The translations under genes were made by a program, and so were the position numbers. A model generated the notes under the pieces. It was given only the letters and a program-made list of their open reading frames with translations, ran no database searches and was not told the DNA's origin. Below, in pieces: positions 18,132-25,497 of a stretch of 25,497 nt of DNA. The first letter of the stretch is position 1. Every line of letters starts with the position of its first letter. Source of the stretch: a virus; IMG/VR virus record IMGVR_UViG_3300009526_000056, positions 1-25,497 of that record; one strand, given 5' to 3'.

Positions 18132-18139
18132 GTATTTAG
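18132..18139 (-). promoter_or_regulatory. Late-promoter-like element CTAAATAC before gp25
   Basis: The minus strand reads AGGACACTAAATACAGTATG into gp25. TAAATAC resembles the end of the T4 late consensus TATAAATAC. It sits only 3 nt before the start codon, so a transcript begun here would be nearly leaderless. The AGGA further upstream could serve as ribosome site for read-through transcripts. It is the only motif in the 20-nt gap between gp5 and gp25. Confidence 0.4.
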
Positions 18140-18148
18140 TGTCCTAAA

Positions 18149-20386
18149 TTATGTGCTTATTACACCATTGACTTTTTTGCTTGCAACGACTGTCTCCAAT
18201 GCGGTATCAATCGATGTACGAATAGTTGTTCCAACCACTCCGCCGCTGCCTGTAGAAAATCCTTGTATCGCATTGCTTAGTTTTTGTTGTGCCAATTGTA
18301 TAGAATACTGTCCGCCTCTAACCAATTCGCTCATTTGGTTACTGGTTATAGGAGCACTGTTTGCTCCAGCAAATGTTTCGCCAAGTGTTGCGGCTCCGTC
18401 CTGCCATTTTTTCACTGCATCTACACCAAACTTGCTTGCTCCACTGATAAGTCCACCAAGCGATGCTTCATTTTCAAGTCCAGTTACTATTCCTGCATTT
18501 TGCAATTCTCCCAAGCCTTTATTGAACAAATCAGTTTTGGTCAAATCTTGTAGAGTTTCGTTGTTGAGGAAATCACTTACTCCATTAATCCCTTGAGATC
18601 CAGTCCACACACTTGAACTGCTTAATACAGTGTTTAGATCAGCAGTAGCATCTTTGAGAAAGAACTCAGCAGTACCCGGTTTGAGTAGACCACCTTTTTC
18701 TAATTCTGTTGCACTAAATCCAAATTTGCCAACACCAAATGCATTTGATATTTCATTAGAAGCTTGTGGTACAAGTTTACTTGATTGTGCCACCATACTT
18801 GTAACTTTTTCAGAAGTAATTTTACCTACGTTTGTAGTTGCCTGACTCTGTTGTTCATAATCTGCTTCTGTTACAGTATCAATTTCAGTTGATTCTGCTT
18901 TGGTAACTGCTTCTTGAGTCTTTGGATCAAGTGGAACCTGTTCAGCAGCAGATTCTAAACTAGTACTGGTGTTTACGCCAGTACCTCTGTTTGCATAAGG
19001 TTCGTGTGTTGGTGCTCTTGTAACAATTGTTTCAATTGCACCTGGCGCTGCAATCCAACCTTGAGCAGGTTCAAATTTTGTATCTGGTAGTCGCAGTTTT
19101 GGAATCTCAGATGTTTTTGACACAGGCGATGCGGATCCACTGTTTAACTTTATACATCCAGCTTCGAGCGTAAGTCCAGTGCCTGCACCCCATCCTCCAA
19201 TTCTACTGTTTAAATTCAGTGCACCATCGCTTTTGATTCCAACCATGCTTTTACTGTATGCTAATATACTGTTTGTACCTGTAAGACTAAGACTACCAGT
19301 TTCTAAACTCATAGCACGTTTAGCAAAAATATTCACACTGCCTAGTTCACTGGCTATATTAATATTACGATCAGCATGCATGTTTAGTTCGCCAGCACTG
19401 CGAATGTTTAGACTGTTTGATGCATACAGATCAATTGTTCCTTCGTTGCCCAGTTCGACCCAAGTTTGACCGTTTGCATGCATAATATGAATTGTCTGTT
19501 TGCCTTCAGTGTCGTTCATCATAATTTGATGACCAGTACTGGTACGTATTCTAGTTAGGTTATCTTCACCTGCAAGATCACCATCATCCATTACAATACT
19601 GTGACCACCTTTACGTGCTATCACTGTTGTTTCATTTGCTTGTAGTGTACTGCTTGCTACCTTGGCTGATATCTGTGCATCTGTTAATCCGCCCTGGTAT
19701 ACAGGTCTTCCAGCAGTGCTTATTCCAAATACTGTACTCGGAGATTCTCTTTGACTGTTTGAACTGATCGGGCCAATTAGAGGATCTGCTATAACACCTT
19801 GTGACAACATCTGTCCTGCTAGTACACTGTGTACAGGTTTTGTTTCATCAAAGAATCTTGGATTTTCTGCTACTGCATCATTGGCATTGTTTATTTCAAC
19901 CACTGGCAATTTTGCTTTGTTTGCAAATAGCGGTGAACCACTATCGTCTACATACTTTTTACTACTGCCAATTGCCGGAACCATGTGATTTAGACCGGGT
20001 GATATTGGCATACCTACATAATAGCCTTTGTTTGGGTCACCGTCGGCAAAGAAGCAAAGTACTTTTGTTCCAAGATCAGGTGGTGTACCAAAGAACCCGT
20101 AACTATGATTGTTGCCAGTAAAACTTCCTGGACCAGTTGGTTGCTGAGCACTTTGTTGTGTGTATCCGTAGTAGGGTGAAATATAACTTACTGTACGCCA
20201 TAAATCTGTGTTGTTCTTATCGTCACCTGAAATATATTCAATATAAACTTGCAGTCTGCCAGATCGAGTAGGATCAATGTTATTGGTTACCTCACCAATA
20301 AACGGACCCGATTCAGCTGGTGTTCCGCCTTTGGACGTCTTATATGCACCGGGTGTACCTTTACTTCTTTGATAATTTTCTGCCAT
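18149..20386 (-). CDS. gp5: Central spike protein gp5-like, without lysozyme domain
   Basis: A 745-residue protein. The start ATG lies 8 nt after the hub stop, with AGGA overlapping that region. Residues 27-127 form the OB-fold of gp5/gpV/VgrG proteins: GPFIGEVTNNIDPTRSGRLQ, then PPDLGTKVLCFFADGDPNKGY. Residues about 255-415 are a run of short beta strands with alternating hydrophobic residues (TIDLYASNSLNIRSAGELNM, then SLETGSLSLTG), the triple-stranded beta-helix that pierces the outer membrane. T4 gp5 (575 residues) carries a lysozyme between these parts. Here residues 130-250 show no such domain, so cell-wall digestion must come from elsewhere or be absent. Residues about 420-745 are an added region, Gln/Thr-rich then helical, with a GLLKPGTAEFFLK and SSSVWTGSQG segment. 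Known marine T4-like gp5 proteins have a similar layout, as I recall. Confidence 0.85.
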   Translation of the reverse strand: MAENYQRSKGTPGAYKTSKGGTPAESGPFIGEVTNNIDPTRSGRLQVYIEYISGDDKNNTDLWRTVSYISPYYGYTQQSAQQPTGPGSFTGNNHSYGFFGTPPDLGTKVLCFFADGDPNKGYYVGMPISPGLNHMVPAIGSSKKYVDDSGSPLFANKAKLPVVEINNANDAVAENPRFFDETKPVHSVLAGQMLSQGVIADPLIGPISSNSQRESPSTVFGISTAGRPVYQGGLTDAQISAKVASSTLQANETTVIARKGGHSIVMDDGDLAGEDNLTRIRTSTGHQIMMNDTEGKQTIHIMHANGQTWVELGNEGTIDLYASNSLNIRSAGELNMHADRNINIASELGSVNIFAKRAMSLETGSLSLTGTNSILAYSKSMVGIKSDGALNLNSRIGGWGAGTGLTLEAGCIKLNSGSASPVSKTSEIPKLRLPDTKFEPAQGWIAAPGAIETIVTRAPTHEPYANRGTGVNTSTSLESAAEQVPLDPKTQEAVTKAESTEIDTVTEADYEQQSQATTNVGKITSEKVTSMVAQSSKLVPQASNEISNAFGVGKFGFSATELEKGGLLKPGTAEFFLKDATADLNTVLSSSSVWTGSQGINGVSDFLNNETLQDLTKTDLFNKGLGELQNAGIVTGLENEASLGGLISGASKFGVDAVKKWQDGAATLGETFAGANSAPITSNQMSELVRGGQYSIQLAQQKLSNAIQGFSTGSGGVVGTTIRTSIDTALETVVASKKVNGVIST

Positions 20387-20394
20387 TTATTGTC

Positions 20395-23300
20395 CTATCT
20401 AAATGCACTTGAATTTGTGCCAGTTCCACCGCCACTAACTACTTTTGCACCGTCCTTTACTCTCTGTTTTGATCTTTCTAAAGCACGTTGCGTTTTCTTT
20501 TTTAACAACGATCCTTGAAATCCAGTATTAGAACCAGCATCATCACTTACAGTATTACTTCCAGGTTTAGGTTGTACATTGGGTGTTTTTGGAAAACCCC
20601 CTGGTGGTGTCCATTCTGCTTCTCCTGGCGTAACATCTGCACCATCTGTGTAATTTACAGTTGAATCTGGTAGTTTTGCAATACGTCCAGTTGTTGCATT
20701 ATTTACTAGAGCACTGCTGTATGGCTCTTTCTTTTGAGTGTTGGTTTTAGATCCGTTGATAGTTTCAGCAGTTTTAAAGTTTCCTGCTCGCGGATCTTGA
20801 CCAGCATTTGGTTGAAATTGTCTACTACTACGAGCTCCAGGCGGAATAACATTCTTACTAGGTCTTACTGATTCACCTGCTCCGCCAAATGCATCTAATC
20901 CTGGATCTTCAATAACGTTCTTTTCAATTTGTTTTTGTTTTGGACTATTGATTGCTGCGCCAAATTCTCGTATTACACCGTTAAGTTCTTGTGTAAATTT
21001 TCCTTTAGCAAATTTATTAACAACTGTTAGCAAACAATACACTGCACTTTCCTGTGCTAGATTTTTTTCTCCAGTGATTTCGCTGTCTACATTGTTGCGG
21101 TTTACCGGAGTTTCACCAGTGGCCATATCGTAATCAGTAACGCGATTAAAACGCACTTCAAATAGTACTTCGCCGGCATTTGCGTTAACACTACCATCAG
21201 GTTCAAATGCCGCAAGACTATGTGTGTTGTAGAATAATTCGCTTTGAAGAATAAAATCTGGATCACCAACAATAGTCATTTGTACTTTAGCAACATCTGC
21301 TGGCGCATACAATCTAGCTGCCAACTGAGCCGCTGGTCGACCAGCATCTCCTGATGCCCCTTGAGTACTAGAGTCTGGTGAACTTTGAAAAAATCTTTGT
21401 TCTGCATATCTTGCATCTCCACCAACCTGCACATCAGATTCTGAGACTAGTCCATCTTTGCCCATAATTTCAAAATAGTTTGCTTTAGATTCAATTTCAA
21501 AGTTTAAAATTTCAGTGTTAAGTCCAGTAAACCAATAATTGTATAGCTTCTGTGTTCCCCTGTACATAGCAGTTGGAAAATAAGGTGACCTTGGTGTATT
21601 AATTTGATACCTTGATATTCTATATGTTATTTGGTATGCATAAGTTTGCCTTACACGGTCATATCCTATCGGAGCTGCTATTTGTGTGATTTTGTACCAC
21701 TGTACTGTTTTGGCGGCAGTACGTATAATTTGTTTATTGGTAACTTCGTCAAAAGCAATTGTTTGTTGAGCAGTGATATATGTGGAATTTTTCATAACCT
21801 GATCAATTAATTGTACAATCTGTGTACCAGCACTGATACTGTATTCTTTTGTATCCTTATCTAATGCCTGTTTTTCCATGTTTTTTTGTTCGTTTGGATT
21901 GCTAGACATCTGCATTGGTGCTCTGGTTTTATCAACCAATCCATCCTTCCGCATTTTGGCATCAATCAAGCCGGGTACATCTTCAATTTCAATAATATAC
22001 TGGTCTGCAATACTGCCATTCTTTTTTGCAATCATATTTTGGTGTTCATTTAATGCATCGCATAGTCCTGATGTGACAGTTCGATCAGCGAGTCCAAGTT
22101 TGCCTGCACGTTGTTGTTCCACTGATGCAGTTTGTTCTTGAGCTACAAGCCCATCGGACCCAATGGGTCCAGTGGCACTTCTAAATCTCGGATCTACCTT
22201 CGTTCCAGTTTGTGTTACCAATGGTACTAACGGTTGCAGTTCACTGTTGCCATTCAACAGCTTTTTAACACTTGAAGCATTAAGTTGAAAGTTAAAAGGT
22301 ATTGTACCTCTTGCAGTTGAATATCCTATTAATTGAATAGGAGCAACGCACTTACAACTATAAACCACTGCTTGATTATTAACCTTATAGGTAATACTAG
22401 TAAACTGAAATGGTATAAATTTTTCAACTAGAGAATTAGGATCGCTAGTGGTTTCAAATTCGCCTAGATTTTGTCCACCAGCAAATTCATTCGCTGTTTC
22501 TTGTGCAAAGGCGGTGGCAGCTGGTGCAGTCTGTTTGGTAACCAAGTTACCAAATTCATCATATCCATAAAAACGTATTACCATCAGATAGTTCTGTGCA
22601 TTGATATTGATGTTGGTGTCTTTCATATGTTCAGTGGTTGCTTTCTTTAACCTTTCTAAAAAAGTAATACCTTGTGGCTCCATGATATTAAAAGTTATAT
22701 TTGTAACATTGTGAGGAGATCCCACTGATTGATTGGTTAAAAGTGTTTGTATTTCAACATCTTCAATGTAAAAATCTACATCAAAATATCTGTTTCTCTC
22801 TTCTGGTTTAGCACCGCCTGATTGCAATATAAGTTGTCTAGTTGGTAATGTCTTTTTATCAGTGCCAAGAAAATCAGCATATTCAGTTTGATTCATCATA
22901 TAAATTGATATACTATAGGTTTGACTTGCTAGTCCCATTAATGGATTAGGAGTTGGATCAATCTTGTTTAGAAATTCTTGAGCAACCACAGTCCTGCCTT
23001 CAACACTATCAGCTTGTATAGCATTGCCAACCTGGTTCTTTTTTATGGTCTGTGCATCATCACCTGGTGCTACCTGTACTCCGCCACCACCACCACCACC
23101 ACCACCTGCTTTGTTATTACCACTAAGTGGTATAACTGCACTGCCTGTTGACGAGCTTACTGCGGTTGTTTGTGTTTGTCCAACTTTTTTTACAGGTGAA
23201 GCTCCACCAACTGTACTGGTTGATCCTGATCCTTTGAGATCGCCTAGTTGTTCATTGTTTCTACCTGAAAGTGCAGTTGTTCTTGCATTTGTTGGTTTAA

Positions 23301-23799
23301 CGCTACTAGAAAGATATGAAGAAATCTCAGGTCCTTTTCCTTCAATTGTTTTAATAATTTGATCATCATCTATATTGGGCGTAGTGAACCTTGCAAATTC
23401 ACTAGTATAAATTTGCTCCCTAGCAACGATTGTCCCGGCACTGTCTTTGGTAATGTTTTCTCTAATTGATGTTTTCTTTGTATTTGAAAATGCCTGTTTC
23501 TGGACAACAATCAATTCGTTTGTAAGTACGTTTGTTTCAACTATATTTGTTGTCAGTTTAACTTTTGTACTGACATATCCTGGTTGATTTTTTAGTCCTT
23601 CGTTTTGTCCGTTTAGATTTGTCAGTGTGCTTCTAGTTGTTTTAATAATTTCATCACTAGTGTTCCAGTCGTCTCTAATGTCATCCCACTTTGATCCGTT
23701 GCGAGATCTTGCCTGTAGAGCTTTTACTGCAATTTTTTGCCTGTTTATCTCTAGTTGTTGACTAAGTCTGGCCGCATTTAATTCTGCCGGGGTTGTCAT
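20395..23799 (-). CDS. Putative baseplate hub structural protein (gp27 position)
   Basis: A 1134-residue protein starting at an ATG one base after the gp53 stop, with AGG 8 nt upstream. Residues 1-230 are polar with a likely helical N-terminus. Residues 232-240 are nine glycines. A folded region follows (about 285-940) with TYSISIYMMNQTEYADFLG near 294, an NYLMVIRFYGYDEFGN strand pair near 400, a DVPGLIDAK segment near 606 and an aromatic stretch (QWYKITQIAAPIGYDR, then YRISRYQINTPRSPYFP) near 700-742. The last 170 residues are Pro/Gly/Asn-rich and end in a basic tail (KKKTQRALERSKQRVKDGAK). I do not recognise it by clear sequence match to T4 gp27 (about 390 residues). Its place between gp53 and the gp5 spike, and the beta-rich core, make a hub protein binding gp5 the best guess. 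Another virion structural role is possible. Confidence 0.55.
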   Translation of the reverse strand: MTTPAELNAARLSQQLEINRQKIAVKALQARSRNGSKWDDIRDDWNTSDEIIKTTRSTLTNLNGQNEGLKNQPGYVSTKVKLTTNIVETNVLTNELIVVQKQAFSNTKKTSIRENITKDSAGTIVAREQIYTSEFARFTTPNIDDDQIIKTIEGKGPEISSYLSSSVKPTNARTTALSGRNNEQLGDLKGSGSTSTVGGASPVKKVGQTQTTAVSSSTGSAVIPLSGNNKAGGGGGGGGGVQVAPGDDAQTIKKNQVGNAIQADSVEGRTVVAQEFLNKIDPTPNPLMGLASQTYSISIYMMNQTEYADFLGTDKKTLPTRQLILQSGGAKPEERNRYFDVDFYIEDVEIQTLLTNQSVGSPHNVTNITFNIMEPQGITFLERLKKATTEHMKDTNININAQNYLMVIRFYGYDEFGNLVTKQTAPAATAFAQETANEFAGGQNLGEFETTSDPNSLVEKFIPFQFTSITYKVNNQAVVYSCKCVAPIQLIGYSTARGTIPFNFQLNASSVKKLLNGNSELQPLVPLVTQTGTKVDPRFRSATGPIGSDGLVAQEQTASVEQQRAGKLGLADRTVTSGLCDALNEHQNMIAKKNGSIADQYIIEIEDVPGLIDAKMRKDGLVDKTRAPMQMSSNPNEQKNMEKQALDKDTKEYSISAGTQIVQLIDQVMKNSTYITAQQTIAFDEVTNKQIIRTAAKTVQWYKITQIAAPIGYDRVRQTYAYQITYRISRYQINTPRSPYFPTAMYRGTQKLYNYWFTGLNTEILNFEIESKANYFEIMGKDGLVSESDVQVGGDARYAEQRFFQSSPDSSTQGASGDAGRPAAQLAARLYAPADVAKVQMTIVGDPDFILQSELFYNTHSLAAFEPDGSVNANAGEVLFEVRFNRVTDYDMATGETPVNRNNVDSEITGEKNLAQESAVYCLLTVVNKFAKGKFTQELNGVIREFGAAINSPKQKQIEKNVIEDPGLDAFGGAGESVRPSKNVIPPGARSSRQFQPNAGQDPRAGNFKTAETINGSKTNTQKKEPYSSALVNNATTGRIAKLPDSTVNYTDGADVTPGEAEWTPPGGFPKTPNVQPKPGSNTVSDDAGSNTGFQGSLLKKKTQRALERSKQRVKDGAKVVSGGGTGTNSSAFR
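23082..23106 (-). repeat. (GGT)n microsatellite coding for a polyglycine linker
   Basis: Seven GGT codons in a row (23086-23106), followed on the coding strand by GGC and GGA, encode nine glycines at residues 232-240 of the putative hub protein. The run separates the polar N-terminal part from the folded core, so it probably acts as a flexible linker. A perfect triplet run like this is prone to slippage, changing length in steps of one residue without breaking the frame. Confidence 0.85.
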
Positions 23800-23800
23800 A

Positions 23801-24106
23801 TTAGATACCTAATACTGTTTGTAATGTGGACTTCTGTGGTAGATAGATTGTGGTTCCAGTGACAAAATTAAACAGTGGATCTGGCAATTGGTTTGGGTTA
23901 CGCATAGCAAATACCCACCATAGATTTGAATCTTCATATAGGTCGAACGCCAATAAATCAGGACGTAGGTTATATGTTTCATTGATAGTCATCGACAAGT
24001 CGTCCACCAATTTTGGTATAGGTCGTTCGATCATCAATCCAAGATACTGATTGTTTATTACCGGTGTCTCAAAATATGGGCTGGTATTCTGATATGAAGT
24101 TGACAT
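23801..24106 (-). CDS. gp53: Baseplate wedge protein gp53-like, LysM-like core only
   Basis: A 101-residue protein. A longer version from a GTG at 24112 is possible, but the ATG at 24104-24106 is preferred: AGAAGGGA lies 8 nt before it, whereas it would be only about 2 nt from the GTG. That ATG overlaps the upstream stop as TAATG. The core reads RPDLLAFDLYEDSNLWWVFA followed by MRNPNQLPDPLFNF, which matches the T4 gp53 pattern RPEELANAIYGNPQLYWVLL and so on, a LysM-like fold in the inner baseplate. In T4, gp53 joins neighbouring wedges around the hub. T4 gp53 is about 196 residues, so this one keeps mainly the LysM-like part. The next gene begins one base after its stop. Confidence 0.75.
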   Translation of the reverse strand: MSTSYQNTSPYFETPVINNQYLGLMIERPIPKLVDDLSMTINETYNLRPDLLAFDLYEDSNLWWVFAMRNPNQLPDPLFNFVTGTTIYLPQKSTLQTVLGI

Positions 24107-25497
24107 TACCACATTCCCTTCTTAATTAGATTTCCGTTTGCATACTCTTTGAGGCTAAACTGTTGACTTACCTGTTGTCTGCTTACAATTGGGTTGAGCA
24201 CTAGACTTATTGTTGCTTTTGTTGGAACATAGGTTGCTCCTTTTGTACCAAGTTTATCTATGCCTAATTTGGTTGGTTCTGCACCTGCTCGTATAGGGTC
24301 ACTTTTCCCATTTATTGCATTAGTAGCCGCAGTTGCTAGCCTTGTCAAACTTGAAAAATTTCCGTTTGTTACACTGGTTGCTAGTGGTTTTCGATATTGC
24401 AATTGTCCATCACGTTGTATCTGTTTGCTTCTTGCACGTATGTAGTTAACATCAGGAGGAAGGTTGTAATTAAATTCACTTATCACACATGGTGATTCGT
24501 TAAACTGGTATTCGCCTAAGCCTGTGAGATACAACAACGGAGGTGGTGATCCTCTTTGAGCATCTTGTCCGTAGAACATTTTGCTTGCACTTTTTAAGAA
24601 GTGTATAACTGCAAGTAGGTATTCTGCTTCAACAGTGTCTTGTGCAGTAAAATCAGCGTTTAATTGTACAGTTGCTACACTTGACCCTTGATAAAAAAAG
24701 TGTTGATAGTTTGAATGTGTTGGAGAATATGCATTGTATTCTGCTCTGTACTGTATATCGATACTTGGAGTATAGGGAAATATAATTCCGTCTGTTTCTG
24801 TAAGTGGTGCAAGTATGCCTGGATCAGGTGCTTGATACAAATAAGTTGCTTGCGGAGCTAATCGGAGCTTGACACGCCAATCGCCATCTGCATTCTTAAC
24901 ACCAGATGCTTCACGCATTTCACTAACAGTTTGTTGTTGTTGTGCTTTTGCTTTCAGTGCTTGTGCTTGTAGAGCAGCTTCTTGTTGTTGACTAATTGCA
25001 GCCTGTTCAACTCCATCTACGCCATCTAAATCGTCAAATTCTCCTGTTGGATCATCTCCAACTAAACTTTCTCCGTCGGCATCAACACGATCCTCAGGCG
25101 CTAGTATCGGATCACCAAACTCATCAAACTGTGCCGCTTCAGGGTCGCCAAAATCATCTACTCCAAAAGGATTTACTTCTTCTGGAGCCCTTAACGGGTC
25201 ACCAAACTCATCAAACTGTGCAGCTTCGGCATCACCAAAATCATCTACTCCAAAAGGATTTACTTCTTCTGGGGTTGCAAAGTCACTAAAATCCTCTTCT
25301 TCTGTGCCAAAGTCATTATCGCTATATTCGCCAAAGTCATCAACTTGTGCCGGTGTGTTTATCTCACCAAAGTCGTCTACCTGTGCACCAAAGTCGTTGT
25401 CGCTATAGTCAGTAAAATCGTCTACTTGTGCTGGTGAGTTTATTTCTCCAAAATCATCTACTTGTGCACCAAAGTTATTATCTGAATAATCAGCAAA
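24106..25497 (-). CDS. gp48: Baseplate tail-tube cap (gp48-like), N-terminus beyond window
   Basis: This frame is open from the stop TAA (24106-24108) to the right edge, at least 464 codons, so its start lies outside the window. The ATG at 24916-24918 is probably internal: the codons before it continue without a stop (a Gln-rich run, then acidic repeats) and no good ribosome site precedes it. The last 270 residues look like a tube-cap or tube-initiator fold. An FTAQDTVEAEYLLAVIHF helix segment, then LYLTGLGEYQFNESPCVISEF, then a final beta region align in order with T4 gp48 segments recalled from the family. T4 gp48 has 364 residues and sits on the hub to start tube polymerisation. The region before residue 270 from the end is unlike T4: low complexity, very acidic and tandemly repeated. 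gp54 is an alternative name for the cap domain. The gene overlaps the next one by one base (TAATG), which suggests translational coupling. Confidence 0.7.
   Translation of the reverse strand, partial: FADYSDNNFGAQVDDFGEINSPAQVDDFTDYSDNDFGAQVDDFGEINTPAQVDDFGEYSDNDFGTEEEDFSDFATPEEVNPFGVDDFGDAEAAQFDEFGDPLRAPEEVNPFGVDDFGDPEAAQFDEFGDPILAPEDRVDADGESLVGDDPTGEFDDLDGVDGVEQAAISQQQEAALQAQALKAKAQQQQTVSEMREASGVKNADGDWRVKLRLAPQATYLYQAPDPGILAPLTETDGIIFPYTPSIDIQYRAEYNAYSPTHSNYQHFFYQGSSVATVQLNADFTAQDTVEAEYLLAVIHFLKSASKMFYGQDAQRGSPPPLLYLTGLGEYQFNESPCVISEFNYNLPPDVNYIRARSKQIQRDGQLQYRKPLATSVTNGNFSSLTRLATAATNAINGKSDPIRAGAEPTKLGIDKLGTKGATYVPTKATISLVLNPIVSRQQVSQQFSLKEYANGNLIKKGMW
24113..24120 (-). promoter_or_regulatory. 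Ribosome binding site deciding the gp53 start
   Basis: On the minus strand the end of the gp48-like gene reads AAGAAGGGAATGTGGTAATG. The purine-rich AGAAGGGA is 8 nt before the ATG of the TAATG overlap, and almost touches the GTG six bases upstream. This favours the ATG at 24106 as the start and a stop-start coupled translation. Confidence 0.6.
25096..25269 (-). repeat. 87-nt (29-residue) acidic coding tandem repeat, two copies
   Basis: Two adjacent units, 25183-25269 and 25096-25182, lie in the same frame. Each reads EEVNPFGVDDFGD, then A/PEAAQFDEFGDP, then two variable residues and AP. A 38-nt exact stretch occurs at 25148-25185 and again at 25235-25272, 87 nt apart. The units share the DDFG/DEFG core with the 81-nt repeats just upstream, so both arrays may come from one smaller ancestral motif. 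Confidence 0.85.
25291..25491 (-). repeat. 81-nt (27-residue) acidic coding tandem repeat, about 2.5 copies
   Basis: Two full units (25411-25491 and 25330-25410) and a degraded third (25291-25329) lie in frame in the gp48-like gene. Each unit reads roughly DYSDNDFGAQ, then VDDFGEIN, then S/TPAQVDDF. The DNA marker caaagt followed by tatc or gtcgctata recurs at 25308, 25389 and 25470, exactly 81 nt apart. Many third codon positions differ between units while the protein stays the same, so the copies are old and protein-level constraint is likely. The array runs up to the window edge and probably continues. Confidence 0.85.

Noticed and set aside
18153-18596. Plus-strand frame of 147 codons with hydrophobic stretches
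   Set aside because: It lies wholly inside the gp5-like gene, antisense to its helical tail, with no recognisable motif. The same holds for the other plus-strand frames in the window.
18149-20386. Possible lysozyme domain in the gp5-like protein
   Set aside because: Residues 130-250 lack any stretch resembling T4-type lysozyme and are too short for the domain plus linkers.
23024-23362. Plus-strand frame with a nine-proline run
   Set aside because: The prolines are the complement of the polyglycine codons in the minus-strand hub gene. The whole frame lies inside that gene.
24110-24112. GTG start for gp53
   Set aside because: The purine-rich ribosome site would be only about 2 nt away. The ATG six bases later has an 8-nt spacing and overlaps the upstream stop.
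24996-25289. Plus-strand frame of 97 codons rich in His, Leu and Gln
   Set aside because: It is the reverse strand of the acidic tandem repeats in the gp48-like gene. Its regular composition comes from those repeats, and no ribosome site or gap supports it.

Overview
The window looks like part of the late structural region of a T4-like (myovirus) tailed phage, most likely a marine one. It is AT-rich by eye. All eight genes lie on the minus strand, packed head to tail with gaps of 0 to about 53 nt. In transcription order (high to low coordinates) they form a baseplate cassette: a tail-tube-cap protein of the gp48 type (open at the right edge), a short gp53-type wedge protein, a 1134-residue putative hub protein, a gp5-type spike, gp25, gp6, a giant 4522-residue virion protein, and a 219-residue conserved-looking structural protein. 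I saw no plus-strand gene, RNA gene, CRISPR array, integrase or insertion sequence. The host cannot be read from this window. The gene set and long gp6 and giant proteins resemble cyanophage or SAR11-phage T4 relatives, but that is inference.

Right part (about 17.7-25.5 kb): these genes build the centre of the baseplate. gp5 (OB fold plus beta-helix, no visible lysozyme) is the central spike. The 1134-residue protein sits where a gp27-like hub is expected. The gp48-like protein caps the hub and starts the tube, gp25 starts the sheath, and gp53 and gp6 form the wedges. The gp48-like reading frame does not start at the ATG at 24918. It continues without a stop to the window edge and carries an acidic tandem-repeat region there.

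Left part (1-14.3 kb): more than half of the window is one open reading frame of 4522 codons directly after gp6, the position T4 gives to gp7. It is modular. It holds seven FG-GAP-like repeats that could make a complete but repeatedly interrupted beta-propeller, about ten related beta-sandwich-like modules, two carbohydrate-binding-like motifs, and Gly/Tyr repeats. A 219-residue protein follows.

Regulation: every intergenic gap of about 20 nt or more on the minus strand (1-30, 691-714, 17695-17747, 18129-18148) contains TAAATAC, which resembles the T4 late promoter TATAAATA. An AT-rich hairpin followed by T residues lies just after gp25. The other junctions are tightly coupled (TAATG overlap, or gaps of 1, 3 and 8 nt).
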